From NCBI RefSeq assembly GCF_019745455.1, contig NZ_JAIETD010000040.1, forward strand, positions 1 through 64,000: 64,000 nucleotides of DNA. Reading direction: 5' to 3'. The notes beneath the pieces were generated by a model, which saw nothing but the letters and a program-made list of their open reading frames with translations, made no database searches and was not told where the DNA came from. Shown here piece after piece: positions 24,730 to 36,253 of this stretch. Position 1 is the first letter of the stretch. Each line of letters opens with the position of its first letter. This DNA is from Methylobacterium sp. GTDB lineage: Bacteria; Pseudomonadota; Alphaproteobacteria; Rhizobiales; Beijerinckiaceae. A program made the position numbers and the translations under genes.

Positions 24730-25755
24730 TCAGACGAGGCCGTCGAGGGCGGCTGAGAAGAGATCGGGCCGGTAGATCGCCGCGGCTGCATCGCGAAGGC
24801 TCTGGGTGACATCGATTTGTCCCGCCCGCTGCATCGCATCGAGGCACCAGCCCGCATGGGCTGGATCGGGGCGTTCTGCATCTGCGCCGAACACGATGAA
24901 TCGGGGATCGGTACGCTTCGATCCCTCCAGCCCGGAAAGGGGCGTCCCGTCGAGGGCTTGCCGAACCAGTCCCGCATCGACGCCGAGATAATCCGGTTGC
25001 GACAGGATGCCGGCGAGCTCGCCGCGGTTCGCCGGATCCTGACACCAGGCACCAGCGCGATGAAGCGCGCGGACTAGCGGAAGGCTCGCGGCCGTCTCGC
25101 TGGCAGGCAAGGCCAGCACCTTTTCCGGGCATTCGGGGATCAGTTGGCTGCCGAGGACGGCGATGCGGCCGTAGCCTTCCGCGACGGCAACGCTGTTCCA
25201 CGGGCTGCCGACGCAGAAACCATCGATCAGCTTGCGCTCCAGAGCCTCGGCGATCTGGGGCGGGGGGATCACCACCAGGTGGACGCCGTCGTCGAGTTCG
25301 AGTCCGCCGAGTTCTCCGAAGCGCCTGAGCTGGTAGGTGTGGCTCGAGAACGGATGCACCGTGCCGATGACGAGGGGGCGGCTCGCACCCGCCCGGCGAC
25401 GGGCGACCGCCGCGAAGGCCCGGGCGACGATGGCGACATCCTCGTCGCCCGCGAGCTCCATCGCCTCCCAGATGGGGAGCGAGACGGTGATGGCGTTGCC
25501 GTTGAGGTTGAGCGCGATCGGAACGATCAGGGGCGTCTCCAGGCCGCTGATCCCGAGCACGCTCGCCACGGCCAGGGGCGCCAGCATATGCGCGCCGTCG
25601 AGATGGCCGAGGGCGAGCCGGTCGCGCAATGTCGCCCAGGAGGGCTCTGCCACGAGATCGAGGCTCAGCCCCTCCTCGGCGGCAAAGCCCCGCTCGACAG
25701 CGGCGACCAGCGCGGCGGCATCGAGGAGCGGGACGTATCCGATCCGGAGCCTCAT
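24730..25755 (-). CDS. nasS: NasS nitrate sensor (NrtA-like, cytoplasmic)
   Basis: A 341-residue homologue of NrtA with no signal peptide (starts M-R-L-R-I-G-Y-V-P-L-L-D-A-A). It carries the same P-S-W-A-T-L-R-D-R-L-A-L-G and F-C-V-G-S-P-W-N-S-V nitrate-receptor motifs. NasS binds nitrate in the cytoplasm and, without nitrate, holds NasT inactive. The start codon overlaps the nasT stop as ATGA, so the partners are made together. A 319-bp gap holding the nrt promoter and leader separates it from nrtA. Confidence 0.92.
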   Translation of the reverse strand: MRLRIGYVPLLDAAALVAAVERGFAAEEGLSLDLVAEPSWATLRDRLALGHLDGAHMLAPLAVASVLGISGLETPLIVPIALNLNGNAITVSLPIWEAMELAGDEDVAIVARAFAAVARRRAGASRPLVIGTVHPFSSHTYQLRRFGELGGLELDDGVHLVVIPPPQIAEALERKLIDGFCVGSPWNSVAVAEGYGRIAVLGSQLIPECPEKVLALPASETAASLPLVRALHRAGAWCQDPANRGELAGILSQPDYLGVDAGLVRQALDGTPLSGLEGSKRTDPRFIVFGADAERPDPAHAGWCLDAMQRAGQIDVTQSLRDAAAAIYRPDLFSAALDGLV

Positions 25756-26339
25756 CCGAGCATGTCCGCGGCGGTGACGATGGCGAGCGCGATATCCGCG
25801 ATCCGGCGCTTCTCGTTCATGGCTTTGCGCCGCATCATCTTGTAGGCCTCCTCCTCGCTCAGCCCTCGTGCGCTCATCAGGATGCCCTTGGCGCGCTCGA
25901 TGAGCTTGCGGTCGGCCAGCTCTTCGCGGGCCTCGGACAATTCGCGTTGCAGCCGCGCGAAGGCGTTGAAGCGCAGGATCGCGATGTCGAGGATCGAGCG
26001 GATCCTCTGCGGCTGCAGGCCGTCGACGACGTAGGCCGAGATCCCGGCATCCACCGCCGCCTGCATCATCGGCACGTCCGAGCGGTCGACGAACATCGCC
26101 ACCGGCCGCTCGACGTGGCGCGACAGGCCCGACATCTGTTCGAGAATGTCCCGGCTCGGGCTCTCCAGATGGATCACCACGACGTCGGGCTTCAAGGCCG
26201 CGACCTTGGCCGGTAGGTCGGCCCCGTCCGGGATGATGACGACGTGCTCGACTCCCGCCGCCCGCAAGCCCTCTTCGAGGATCGCGGCGCGGGCGTGGCT
26301 CGGGTCGATCACGGCGACGGTGAGCGTGATGTCGGTCAT
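25752..26339 (-). CDS. nasT: NasT ANTAR-domain transcription antiterminator
   Basis: A 195-residue regulator. The N-terminal pseudo-receiver (V-A-V-I-D-P-S-H-A-R-A-A-I-L-E-E-G-L) keeps a CheY-like fold. The C-terminal ANTAR domain, L-I-E-R-A-K-G-I-L-M-S-A-R-G-L-S-E-E-E-A-Y-K, then A-M-N-E-K-R-R-I-A-D-I-A, binds RNA hairpins. With NasS bound it is silent; with nitrate it is released and lets polymerase pass leader terminators. The attenuator upstream of nrtA is the obvious target. A -24/-12 promoter lies about 60 bp upstream. Confidence 0.94.
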   Translation of the reverse strand: MTDITLTVAVIDPSHARAAILEEGLRAAGVEHVVIIPDGADLPAKVAALKPDVVVIHLESPSRDILEQMSGLSRHVERPVAMFVDRSDVPMMQAAVDAGISAYVVDGLQPQRIRSILDIAILRFNAFARLQRELSEAREELADRKLIERAKGILMSARGLSEEEAYKMMRRKAMNEKRRIADIALAIVTAADMLG

Positions 26340-26400
26340 CGCTGCCCATCAGGGGCGGTTGAAGCATATGCGGCCGGAAACCAGCCCTCGCTGCAATCCG

Positions 26401-26416
26401 AGCAAGCCATGTGCCT
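26401..26416 (-). promoter_or_regulatory. Sigma-54 (-24/-12) promoter of nasTS
   Basis: The minus strand reads aGGCAC-atggc-TTGCT, differing from the RpoN consensus TGGCAC-N5-TTGC[A/T] only in the first base and keeping GG-N10-GC. The predicted start near 26389 leaves a leader of about 50 nt before nasT. It suggests that the regulator genes themselves respond to nitrogen status. Confidence 0.65.
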
Positions 26417-26542
26417 GGACGACGGTACGAGAACCGGTCCCTAACCGACACCGTTACGGTCGCGCAAGGAAACGGCCCCGCTTCCGCCGCAAACGATGCC
26501 CTATGTGCGCTTTAGGCGCCACCAACGCGGGAGCAGGTCAAG

Positions 26543-27238
26543 ATGGCTGCAAAAAGCCGGTTATGCTCCGAACCCGATGATTTTGCCGGCGCTTCGACGG
26601 CAGGCGCAGCCTTGCCTTTCCTGCCGACCCTCGCTTTCGCCGCCATCCTCGGGCTCGGCGCCGTATGCTGGGAAACCGCAGCTCCGCTTCGGGAACCTTC
26701 CGCCACGGCCTCCGCGGCGGTCGCGGCTTCGGCCCCGATGCCGCGAATGGCCCGCGCGGACACCGAAGTGGCAAACTCGACGGCGAAACCGGCCTTTGCG
26801 GGCGAGGTGACGCATCGCCCGCCCGCCGCGATCGTCTTCGCGCACCAATTTCCGCTCTCCGCCGATACCGTTATTTTGGCGAAGGCACCTGTGACGCGTC
26901 CCCTTCACCGGGTCGCACGCAGCGCGCCGTCCTGCACCGGATCTCGCTGCACCGAACCTTCGCAGACGGCATCGGCGGTGCTGCGCCGGCCCCATCCTCT
27001 GGCTGCAGCCCCGTCCTCCACGACGCCGGACGATCCCTTCGCGTCGTCGAGACAGGTGGAGAGGGCCGAGGCATCCGTCACTGAGGGTTCCGCGCCGGAT
27101 CAGGCGCTGCCCTTCGCCCCCGCCATCCGCGCGGTCGGCCAGACAGTCGGCGTTATCGGGTCGCGCGCCGCGATCCTGCGCGGCGAGGCCGTCGCCCTCG
27201 GCGGGGTCGTCACCGATCTACTCGACGGCCTCCGCTGA
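26543..27238 (+). CDS. Hypothetical membrane-anchored protein, Ala/Pro-rich
   Basis: A 231-residue frame of unknown function. One strong hydrophobic helix (about residues 22-44, A-L-P-F-L-P-T-L-A-F-A-A-I-L-G-L-G-A-V) near the N-terminus is followed by a long low-complexity Ala/Ser/Pro region. Two cysteines lie close together (S-C-T-G-S-R-C) near residue 134. A more ordered tail, A-I-R-A-V-G-Q-T-V-G-V-I-G-S-R-A-A-I-L-R-G-E-A-V-A-L-G-G-V-V, ends the protein. The topology suggests a short cytoplasmic head and a periplasmic tail. It is divergent from nasT and upstream of the GH15 gene. Codon bias resembles the neighbours, which supports a real gene, but no family is recognised. Confidence 0.55.
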   Translation: MAAKSRLCSEPDDFAGASTAGAALPFLPTLAFAAILGLGAVCWETAAPLREPSATASAAVAASAPMPRMARADTEVANSTAKPAFAGEVTHRPPAAIVFAHQFPLSADTVILAKAPVTRPLHRVARSAPSCTGSRCTEPSQTASAVLRRPHPLAAAPSSTTPDDPFASSRQVERAEASVTEGSAPDQALPFAPAIRAVGQTVGVIGSRAAILRGEAVALGGVVTDLLDGLR

Positions 27239-27357
27239 GCGCCCGGCAATCCATCCCGGCCTGACCTGGCTTCGCCCTGGACCGTACCTCGATCGCGACC
27301 TAGGTGGAGCGTCGAAGTGGTAACCCGCTCTGGAGCGGGCGGCACCGGGTTTTCTGA

Positions 27358-29232
27358 ATGGCTGGACGGATCGAGGATTACGCCCTCGTCGGCGATGGCC
27401 GCACCGCGGCACTGATCGGTCGCGACGGAAGCGTCGACTGGCTGTGCTGGCCGCGTTTCGACTCGTCCGCCTGCTTCGCCTCCCTGCTGGGCACAGAGGA
27501 TCACGGCTTCTGGAAGCTATCGCCGGCCGGTGAAGCCACCATCCTGCGGCGCTATCGCGGAGGCAGCCTCGTTCTCGAGACCTGCTACGAGACCGCGTCG
27601 GGCGAAGTCCGCGTGACCGACTACATGCCGGTCAATGACGGATCGCATCTCGTTCGCATCGTCGAGGGCCTGCACGGGTCGGTGTCGATGCGGATGCGAC
27701 TCGCCGTGCGGTTCGATTACGGCCTCGCCGTCCCCTGGGTCTCGCGTAACGAGCTCGGCGACCTGCGCGCCATCTCCGGGCCCCACAAGGTAGTGCTGCG
27801 GACCCCGGCACCGCTTCACGGCGAGGGCCAGACCACCCTCTCGGACTTCACGGTGTCAGCGGGAGAAAGCGTCGCCTTCACGTTGAGCTACGGCCCGTCC
27901 CACGAGGACGATCCGCCTCCGATCGAGCCGCGCAAGGTGCTGTACGAGACCGACCGCTACTGGCGCGACTGGTCGGGGCGATGCGCCCGCCAGACGGCCT
28001 GGGACGAGATCCTGCAGCGCTCGCTCCTGACCCTCAAGGCCCTGATCTACCAGCCCACCGGGGGCATCGTCGCGGCTCCCACCACGTCGTTGCCCGAGCA
28101 ACTCGGCGGCGTGCGCAATTGGGACTACCGCTATTGCTGGCTTCGCGATTCGACCTTCACGCTGATCGCCCTGATGGATGGCGGCTACATCGACGAGGCG
28201 CGGGCCTGGCGCGACTGGCTGATCCGAGCGGTGGCCGGCAACCCGGAGCAGGCCCACATCCTCTACGGCATCGGCGGGGAGCGACTGCTGCCGGAGATCG
28301 AGCTCGACTGGCTGCCAGGCTACGAGGGCGCCAAGCCGGTCAGGATCGGCAATGCGGCGATCGGACAGTTCCAGCTCGACATCTATGGCGAGATCTTCGA
28401 CGCGCTCTATCAGGCCCGCCAGCGCGGGCTACTCGGCGACAGCGACGGCTGGCGGGTCGGCCTCGCGCTCCTCGGCCATCTCGAACGAGTCTGGCGCGAG
28501 CCCGACGAGGGCATCTGGGAGGTGCGAGGCGGCCGGCGCCACTTCGTCCATTCGAAGGTCATGGCATGGGTCGCCTTCGACCGGGCGATCCGCTCCTTCG
28601 AGGAAGGCGCCGCGCCGCCCGTTCCGGTTGATCGCTGGCGCGCCATCCGCGACGAGATCCATACCGAGGTCTGCGAGAAGGGATTCGATCCTGAGCTCGA
28701 CAGCTTCGTCCAGTCCTACGGGTCGAAGCGCCTCGATGCGAGTGTCCTCCTCATCGCCCATATGGGTTTCCTGCCCCAGGACGACCCACGTGTGGTCGGC
28801 ACCGTCGCGGCGATCGGCCGATGCCTGATTCGCGACGGCCTGGTGCTGCGCTACGACACCGAGGACCAGGCGACCGATGGCTTGCCGAGCGGCGAAGGCG
28901 CTTTCCTGCCCTGCAGCTTCTGGTACGCCGACAACCTCATCGGCCTCGGCCGCCGCGACGAGGCACGGGCGATGATCGACCGCCTCGTCGGGCTCTGCAC
29001 CGATCTGGGATTGCTGTCGGAGGAATACGATGTCGGAGCCAAGCGCCTCGTCGGGAATTTCCCTCAGGCGTTCAGTCACGTCACGCTGGTGAACACCATC
29101 TTGAACTATGCGCGCGCTGAAGGACCTGCCAAGGAGCGCAGCGACGGCGCGTGCATCGCGTCCGCGTCGGGCGGCATTCCGGCGAGGGACCTCGCCATAC
29201 GAGAGATAGCGGCCGGCGTATCGCGGGCGTGA
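27358..29232 (+). CDS. Glycoside hydrolase family 15 (glucoamylase/trehalase-like)
   Basis: A 624-residue cytoplasmic enzyme (no signal peptide). The N-terminal beta-sandwich starts I-E-D-Y-A-L-V-G-D-G-R-T-A-A-L-I-G-R-D-G-S-V-D-W-L-C-W-P-R-F-D. The (alpha/alpha)6 barrel carries N-W-D-Y-R-Y-C-W-L-R-D-S-T-F, then W-R-D-W-L-I-R-A, and C-S-F-W-Y-A-D-N near the second catalytic acid. This architecture fits GH15 enzymes acting on alpha-glucosides (glucodextran, trehalose or oligosaccharides); which one is not visible. It lies just before transketolase on the same strand (53-bp gap), so it could feed glucose into the following pathway genes, though co-transcription is not shown. Confidence 0.9.
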   Translation: MAGRIEDYALVGDGRTAALIGRDGSVDWLCWPRFDSSACFASLLGTEDHGFWKLSPAGEATILRRYRGGSLVLETCYETASGEVRVTDYMPVNDGSHLVRIVEGLHGSVSMRMRLAVRFDYGLAVPWVSRNELGDLRAISGPHKVVLRTPAPLHGEGQTTLSDFTVSAGESVAFTLSYGPSHEDDPPPIEPRKVLYETDRYWRDWSGRCARQTAWDEILQRSLLTLKALIYQPTGGIVAAPTTSLPEQLGGVRNWDYRYCWLRDSTFTLIALMDGGYIDEARAWRDWLIRAVAGNPEQAHILYGIGGERLLPEIELDWLPGYEGAKPVRIGNAAIGQFQLDIYGEIFDALYQARQRGLLGDSDGWRVGLALLGHLERVWREPDEGIWEVRGGRRHFVHSKVMAWVAFDRAIRSFEEGAAPPVPVDRWRAIRDEIHTEVCEKGFDPELDSFVQSYGSKRLDASVLLIAHMGFLPQDDPRVVGTVAAIGRCLIRDGLVLRYDTEDQATDGLPSGEGAFLPCSFWYADNLIGLGRRDEARAMIDRLVGLCTDLGLLSEEYDVGAKRLVGNFPQAFSHVTLVNTILNYARAEGPAKERSDGACIASASGGIPARDLAIREIAAGVSRA

Positions 29233-29285
29233 TCCGTTTCGACGGACCGTCGCGGGGCCTCTGACCGGACAACAGGAAGACGAGC

Positions 29286-31361
<2,076 letters not shown>

Positions 31362-31387
31362 TTACGTATTGCTGATCCCACCCTCCG

Positions 31388-31501
31388 CCTCATCCTGAGG
31401 TGCCGAAGCGCAGCGACGGCCTCGAAGGAGGCCTCCATCTCGCTCGGAGGGTTCTGGAGACCTCCTTCGACGCCCGCCGGTGCGGGCACCTCAGGATGAG
31501 G
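31388..31501. repeat. RIME-like palindromic intergenic repeat, copy 1
   Basis: A 114-bp element bounded by a perfect 17-bp inverted repeat (CCTCATCCTGAGGTGCC at 31388-31404 and its complement at 31485-31501). Inside it is a second 10-bp inverted repeat (TCGAAGGAGG/CCTCCTTCGA at 31422-31431 and 31461-31470). It sits between tkt and tal-pgi. The same outer core recurs at 58668-58803 and, partly, near 37506-37542. The form matches the small mosaic palindromes (RIME type) of rhizobial genomes. Confidence 0.75.
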
Positions 31502-31542
31502 TTTCCGTTTTTGGACGACGGAAGACAGACTCGGAGACCGGC

Positions 31543-34392
31543 ATGAACCCGCTCAAGGCACTTTTCCCCGAACAGGGCCAGGCCGTTTGGCTCGACTTCG
31601 TGGCGCGCGGCTTCATCGCGCAGGGCAAGCTGAAGGCCCTGGTCGACGAGGACGGCCTGCGCGGCGTCACCTCCAACCCGTCGATCTTCGAGAAGGCGAT
31701 CGGCGATTCGACCGAGTACGACGGCGCCCTCAAGAGCGTGATGGAGGCCGGGGATGCTCGGGTCATCGACCTCTACGAGGGCCTCGCCATCAATGACATC
31801 CGGAACGCGGCCGACGTGCTCAGGCCCGTCTATGACGGGAGCGACGGCGCCGACGGTTACGTCAGCCTCGAAGTCTCGCCCTACCTCGCGCTCAGCACGG
31901 AGGACACGCTCGAAGAGGCGAGGCGCCTGCACAAGGCGGTGGCTCGCGACAACCTGATGGTGAAGGTGCCGGCGACGCCCGCCGGCATCCCGGCGATCCA
32001 GGCGCTGACGGCGGACGGCATCAGCATCAACGTCACCCTGCTGTTCGGCCAGGATGCCTACGAGGAGGTCGCCCGCGCCTTCATCGCCGGGCTCGAGGAA
32101 TTCGGCGCCAAGGGCGGCGACGTCTCGAAGGTGGCTAGTGTCGCGAGCTTCTTCATCAGCCGCATCGACGTCGCCGTCGACAAGGCGCTCGACGCCAAGA
32201 TCGCCGCGGCCAACGACCCCGACGAGAAGGCGGCTCTCGAAGCCCTCAAGGGCAAGGTCGCGATCGCCAACGCCAAGCTCGCCTACCAGCGCTACAGGCG
32301 CATCTTCGCGGAAGACAAGTGGCAGGCGCTCGCGGCCAAGGGCGCGAAGGCGCAGCGCCTCCTCTGGGCCTCCACCGGCACCAAGAACAAGGCCTATTCC
32401 GACGTGCTCTACGTCGAGGAGCTGATCGGGCCCGACACCGTCAACACCATGCCGCCGGCCACCATGGACGCGTTTCGCGATCACGGCACCGTCCGAGCGG
32501 CGATCGAGGAGAATCTCGGCGACGCCGAGGCCGTGATGGCACGCCTCGCCAAGGCCGGCATCGACATCGATGCCATCGCCGAGACTCTCGTCGACGAGGG
32601 CGTGCAGCTCTTCGTCGACGCCGCCGACAAGCTGCTCGGCGCGGTGGCGGGCAAGCGCGCCGACCTCCTCGGGGCGAGGCTCAACGGGCAGACTCTGGTG
32701 CTCGACGAGGCGCTCGGCAGCCAGGCGAAGAAGGCGGTGGAGGCTTGGCGTGCCTCCGGCTCGATCCGCCGCCTCTGGGCCCGCGACAAGACCCTCTGGA
32801 CCGGCACCGACGAGGACAAGTGGCTGGCTTGGCTGCGCATCGTCGAAGACGAGCTTGAGCATGTGGCCGATTACGAGGCCTTCGCCGAGGAGGTCCGCCA
32901 GGGAGGCTTCACCGATGTCGTCGTGCTCGGCATGGGCGGGTCGAGCCTCGGGCCGGAGGTGCTGGCTGAAACCTACGGTGCGCGCGAGGGGTTCCCGAAG
33001 CTGCGCATCCTCGATTCCACGGACCCCGATCAGGTCCGCGCCGTCGAGGCGGCGGTGACACTGGAGACGACGCTGTTCATCGTGGCGAGCAAATCCGGCT
33101 CGACCCTCGAGCCCAACGTCTTTCGCGACTACTTTCTCGGCCGGATGAAGGATGTCGTCGGGGAGCGCGCCGGCCAGCATTTCGTCGCCGTGACCGATCC
33201 CGGATCGGCGATGGAGGCGGCGGCCAGGGCCGACGGCTTCCGTAAAATCTTCCACGGCGTCAAGGAGATCGGTGGGCGCTACTCCGTGCTCTCGGCCTTC
33301 GGCCTCGTGCCGGCGGCGGCCTCAGGCATCGACGTGAAGGCGTTCCTCGATACGGCGCGGATCATGGTGCGCTCCTGCGGGCCGGCGGTGCCACCGGCGC
33401 AAAACCCGGGCGTGCTCCTCGGTACCGCCATGGCGGCCGCGGCACTGAACGGTGGGCGGGACAAGGTCACCTTCATCGCCTCGCCGGGAATCGAGACCTT
33501 CGGCGGCTGGGCCGAGCAGCTCATCGCCGAATCCACCGGCAAGCAGGGCAAAGGCCTGATCCCGGTCGATGGAGAGACGATCGACGTGCCGGCGGTGTAT
33601 GACCACCACCGCTTCTTCGTCTATCTGCGCCTCGACGGCCGCGCCGACCCGCGTCAGGACGAGGCGGTACGCAACCTCGAACGCGAGGGGCACCCGGTGG
33701 TGCACATCACCCTCGCGAGAGCCGAGCAGCTTCCGCAGGAATTCTTCCGCTTCGAGATCGCCACGGCGGTGGCCGGTGCGCTTCTCGGCATCAATCCCTT
33801 CGATCAGCCCGATGTCGAGGCGAGCAAGATCGAAACGAAAAAGCTGTTCGAGGCGGCCGAGCGAGACGGCGCCCTTCCCTCCGAGGCGCCGCTGTTCTCC
33901 GACGACACCATCGGGCTCTACGCTGATCCGGCGAATGCCGAAGCCCTGCCCCAGGCGTCGGAGGGGCTCGAGGCCGCGCTGAAGGCCCATCTCGCCCGGG
34001 CAAAGGACGGCGATTACGTCGCCCTGCTCGCCTATGTCGCCCGCAACGAGGTTCACCACGCGATTCTGCAGAGTCCCCGCATTGCGCTCCGCGACGCCCG
34101 GAAGGTCGCGACATGCCTCGAATTCGGGCCTCGCTTCCTTCACTCGACGGGCCAAGCCTATAAGGGCGGCCCGAACACGGGCGTGTTCCTGCAGATCACC
34201 GCCGATCCGTCGCAGGATCTGGCGATCCCCGGCCGCAAGCTCGGCTTCGGCACGGTGGTTGCAGCCCAGGCGCGGGGCGATTTCGCCGTCCTGGCCGAGC
34301 GCGGCCGCAAGGCGTTGCGGGTGCATATCAAGGGCGGCGGCGTCGAAGCCGGCTTGAAGCGCATCGCTGCTGCGATCAAAGCGGCGATTTAG
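31543..34392 (+). CDS. tal-pgi: Bifunctional transaldolase / glucose-6-phosphate isomerase
   Basis: A 949-residue natural fusion. Residues 1 to about 370 are a TalB-type transaldolase: [10 protein letters not shown], the Schiff-base lysine K141 in L-M-V-K-V-P-A-T, and [10 protein letters not shown]. From about residue 400 on it is phosphoglucose isomerase: [23 protein letters not shown] and the family's C-terminal helices. The two enzymes both make or use fructose 6-phosphate. The start at 31543 follows the repeat; the earlier in-frame ATG (31480) lies inside it and is rejected. Downstream gnd starts 46 bp later. Confidence 0.95.
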   Translation: MNPLKALFPEQGQAVWLDFVARGFIAQGKLKALVDEDGLRGVTSNPSIFEKAIGDSTEYDGALKSVMEAGDARVIDLYEGLAINDIRNAADVLRPVYDGSDGADGYVSLEVSPYLALSTEDTLEEARRLHKAVARDNLMVKVPATPAGIPAIQALTADGISINVTLLFGQDAYEEVARAFIAGLEEFGAKGGDVSKVASVASFFISRIDVAVDKALDAKIAAANDPDEKAALEALKGKVAIANAKLAYQRYRRIFAEDKWQALAAKGAKAQRLLWASTGTKNKAYSDVLYVEELIGPDTVNTMPPATMDAFRDHGTVRAAIEENLGDAEAVMARLAKAGIDIDAIAETLVDEGVQLFVDAADKLLGAVAGKRADLLGARLNGQTLVLDEALGSQAKKAVEAWRASGSIRRLWARDKTLWTGTDEDKWLAWLRIVEDELEHVADYEAFAEEVRQGGFTDVVVLGMGGSSLGPEVLAETYGAREGFPKLRILDSTDPDQVRAVEAAVTLETTLFIVASKSGSTLEPNVFRDYFLGRMKDVVGERAGQHFVAVTDPGSAMEAAARADGFRKIFHGVKEIGGRYSVLSAFGLVPAAASGIDVKAFLDTARIMVRSCGPAVPPAQNPGVLLGTAMAAAALNGGRDKVTFIASPGIETFGGWAEQLIAESTGKQGKGLIPVDGETIDVPAVYDHHRFFVYLRLDGRADPRQDEAVRNLEREGHPVVHITLARAEQLPQEFFRFEIATAVAGALLGINPFDQPDVEASKIETKKLFEAAERDGALPSEAPLFSDDTIGLYADPANAEALPQASEGLEAALKAHLARAKDGDYVALLAYVARNEVHHAILQSPRIALRDARKVATCLEFGPRFLHSTGQAYKGGPNTGVFLQITADPSQDLAIPGRKLGFGTVVAAQARGDFAVLAERGRKALRVHIKGGGVEAGLKRIAAAIKAAI

Positions 34393-34438
34393 CGCCTCTC
34401 CTCCCCGCAAGGGGGAGGGAAACGCGAGGGAGACCCCG

Positions 34439-35413
34439 ATGCAACTCGGAATGATAGGCCTGGGCCGAATGGGCGGCAACATCGTCCGGCGGCTCCTCAG
34501 GGGCGGCCATACGGCGGTGGTGTTCGACCAGAACCCGGACGCCGTCGCGGCCCTCGTGGCCGAGGGTGCCGTGGGAGCGGAGAGTCTCGAAGACTTCGTC
34601 GCCAAGCTCGATGTTCCCCGCTCTGCCTGGGTGATGCTGCCGGCCGGCGCGATCACCGAAGGGACCGTCACGAAGCTCGGCGGCCTGATGGCGGCGGACG
34701 ACATCGTCATCGACGGCGGTAATTCCTTCTACAAGGACGACATCCGCCGCGCGGCCGAGCTCAAGCCCAAGTGCATTCACTACGTCGATGTCGGCACTTC
34801 GGGCGGCGTCTGGGGGATCGACCGGGGCTATTGCATGATGATCGGCGGCGACAAGGCCGCCGTTGAGCGGCTCGACCCGATCTTTCGCACCCTCGCGCCG
34901 GGGGAAGGCGCGATCCCCAAGACCCCCGGCCGCGAGGGTCGCGATCCCCGCGCCGAGCAGGGCTACATCCATGCCGGCCCGAGCGGGGCCGGACACTTCG
35001 TCAAGATGGTCCATAACGGCATCGAGTACGGGCTGATGCAGGCCTATGCCGAGGGCTTCGACATCCTCAAACACGCGAATTCCGAGGACCTTCCAGAGGC
35101 GCAGCGCTTCGAGCTCAATATCGGCGACATCGCCGAGGTCTGGCGCCGCGGCAGCGTGGTCTCGTCCTGGCTCCTCGACCTCACCGCGAGCGCGCTGGCC
35201 GGCGACGAAAAGCTCGAAGCCTTCTCCGGTTTCGTCGCCGATTCCGGCGAGGGCCGCTGGACCCTCAATGCCGCGATCGAGGAATCGGTGCCCGCCAACG
35301 TGCTCTCGGCTGCCCTCTATGCCCGCTTCCGCTCGCGCGAGGATGCGAGCTACGCCGACAAGCTGCTCTCGGCCATGCGCAAAGGCTTCGGCGGCCACCA
35401 GGAGCCGAAATAG
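34439..35413 (+). CDS. gnd: 6-phosphogluconate dehydrogenase (decarboxylating), short type
   Basis: Oxidatively decarboxylates 6-phosphogluconate to ribulose 5-phosphate. At 324 residues it is the short GntZ/YqeC-type enzyme rather than the roughly 470-residue form. The Rossmann motif is [10 protein letters not shown]. The substrate region [19 protein letters not shown] is followed by the catalytic lysine segment [21 protein letters not shown] after the second strand (acidic residue, no arginine) suggests NAD rather than NADP preference. Part of the tkt-tal/pgi-gnd-pgl set. Confidence 0.93.
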   Translation: MQLGMIGLGRMGGNIVRRLLRGGHTAVVFDQNPDAVAALVAEGAVGAESLEDFVAKLDVPRSAWVMLPAGAITEGTVTKLGGLMAADDIVIDGGNSFYKDDIRRAAELKPKCIHYVDVGTSGGVWGIDRGYCMMIGGDKAAVERLDPIFRTLAPGEGAIPKTPGREGRDPRAEQGYIHAGPSGAGHFVKMVHNGIEYGLMQAYAEGFDILKHANSEDLPEAQRFELNIGDIAEVWRRGSVVSSWLLDLTASALAGDEKLEAFSGFVADSGEGRWTLNAAIEESVPANVLSAALYARFRSREDASYADKLLSAMRKGFGGHQEPK

Positions 35414-35448
35414 GCCAGCCGCGTTCGGACAGGCACGAGGAGAGGCCG

Positions 35449-36171
35449 ATGATCCCGTTGCCCGACAAGTCCCGTCTCCTCCGCGACGGCGAGGCCGTGG
35501 CCGAGGCGGCGGCGGAGCATCTGCGGAAGCTTTGCGCCGACGCGCCGAACGAGCGGATCGCCGTCTGCCTCTCGGGCGGCTCGACCCCCAAGCGCCTGTA
35601 TGAGCGCCTTGCGGGTCCGGACTGTGCCGACCTGCCCTGGCCGCGCCTGCACTGGTTCTTCGGCGACGACAGGGCGGTGCCGTGGGACGATCCTTTGAGC
35701 AATGTCCGCATGGTCCGCCAGGCCTTCGGCACGACGACCCGGATTCCGTCCGAAAACTTCCACCCGATGCCGACGCAGGACGGTCCCGATGAGGGAGCGC
35801 GCCGCTACGAGGCTTTGCTGAAGCGCTATTATGGGGCCGAAACCCTCGACCCGGCCCGGCCCCTCTTCGACCTCGTCCTTCTCGGGCTCGGCGAGGACGG
35901 CCACGTCGCCTCGCTGTTCCCCGGCAAGCCCGCCGTCGACGAGGAACAGGCCTGGGTCGTCGGCGTGCCGGAGGCCGGGATGACGCCCTTCGTGCCCCGC
36001 ATCAGCCTGACCTTCCCGGCCCTTGCGTCGGCCCGCTCGGTGCTCTTCCTGATCAGCGGCGCGGGCAAGCAGGACCCTCTCTCCCGCCTCGCGGAGGGGG
36101 AGGACCTGCCGGTCGGGCGCGTCCGTGGCACGAAGCTCTGGCTCATCGACGAGGCCGCCGCCGGGCGCTGA
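35449..36171 (+). CDS. pgl: 6-phosphogluconolactonase
   Basis: Hydrolyses 6-phosphogluconolactone, 240 residues, NagB/Pgl fold. Conserved blocks are V-C-L-S-G-G-S-T-P-K-R-L-Y, L-H-W-F-F-G-D-D-R-A-V-P-W-D-D-P-L-S-N and L-L-G-L-G-E-D-G-H-V-A-S-L-F-P-G. It follows gnd after 35 bp with a GGAG-type RBS, last gene of the sugar-phosphate operon. The glucose-6-phosphate dehydrogenase gene that makes its substrate is not in this window. Confidence 0.93.
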   Translation: MIPLPDKSRLLRDGEAVAEAAAEHLRKLCADAPNERIAVCLSGGSTPKRLYERLAGPDCADLPWPRLHWFFGDDRAVPWDDPLSNVRMVRQAFGTTTRIPSENFHPMPTQDGPDEGARRYEALLKRYYGAETLDPARPLFDLVLLGLGEDGHVASLFPGKPAVDEEQAWVVGVPEAGMTPFVPRISLTFPALASARSVLFLISGAGKQDPLSRLAEGEDLPVGRVRGTKLWLIDEAAAGR

Positions 36172-36253
36172 GACGACCGGCACGGCTGCCTTCAATCCCG
36201 CTTCGGCAGGACTCGGCTTAAGGCAAGTGCATTCGCCCTGGCCGGCTCGCTGG

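Noticed and set aside
31480..31542. Earlier ATG for tal-pgi
   Set aside because: Lies within the palindromic repeat and adds residues absent from transaldolases.
31390..33255. 621-codon open frame antisense to tal-pgi
   Set aside because: Begins inside a clear coding region on the other strand and shows no family pattern.
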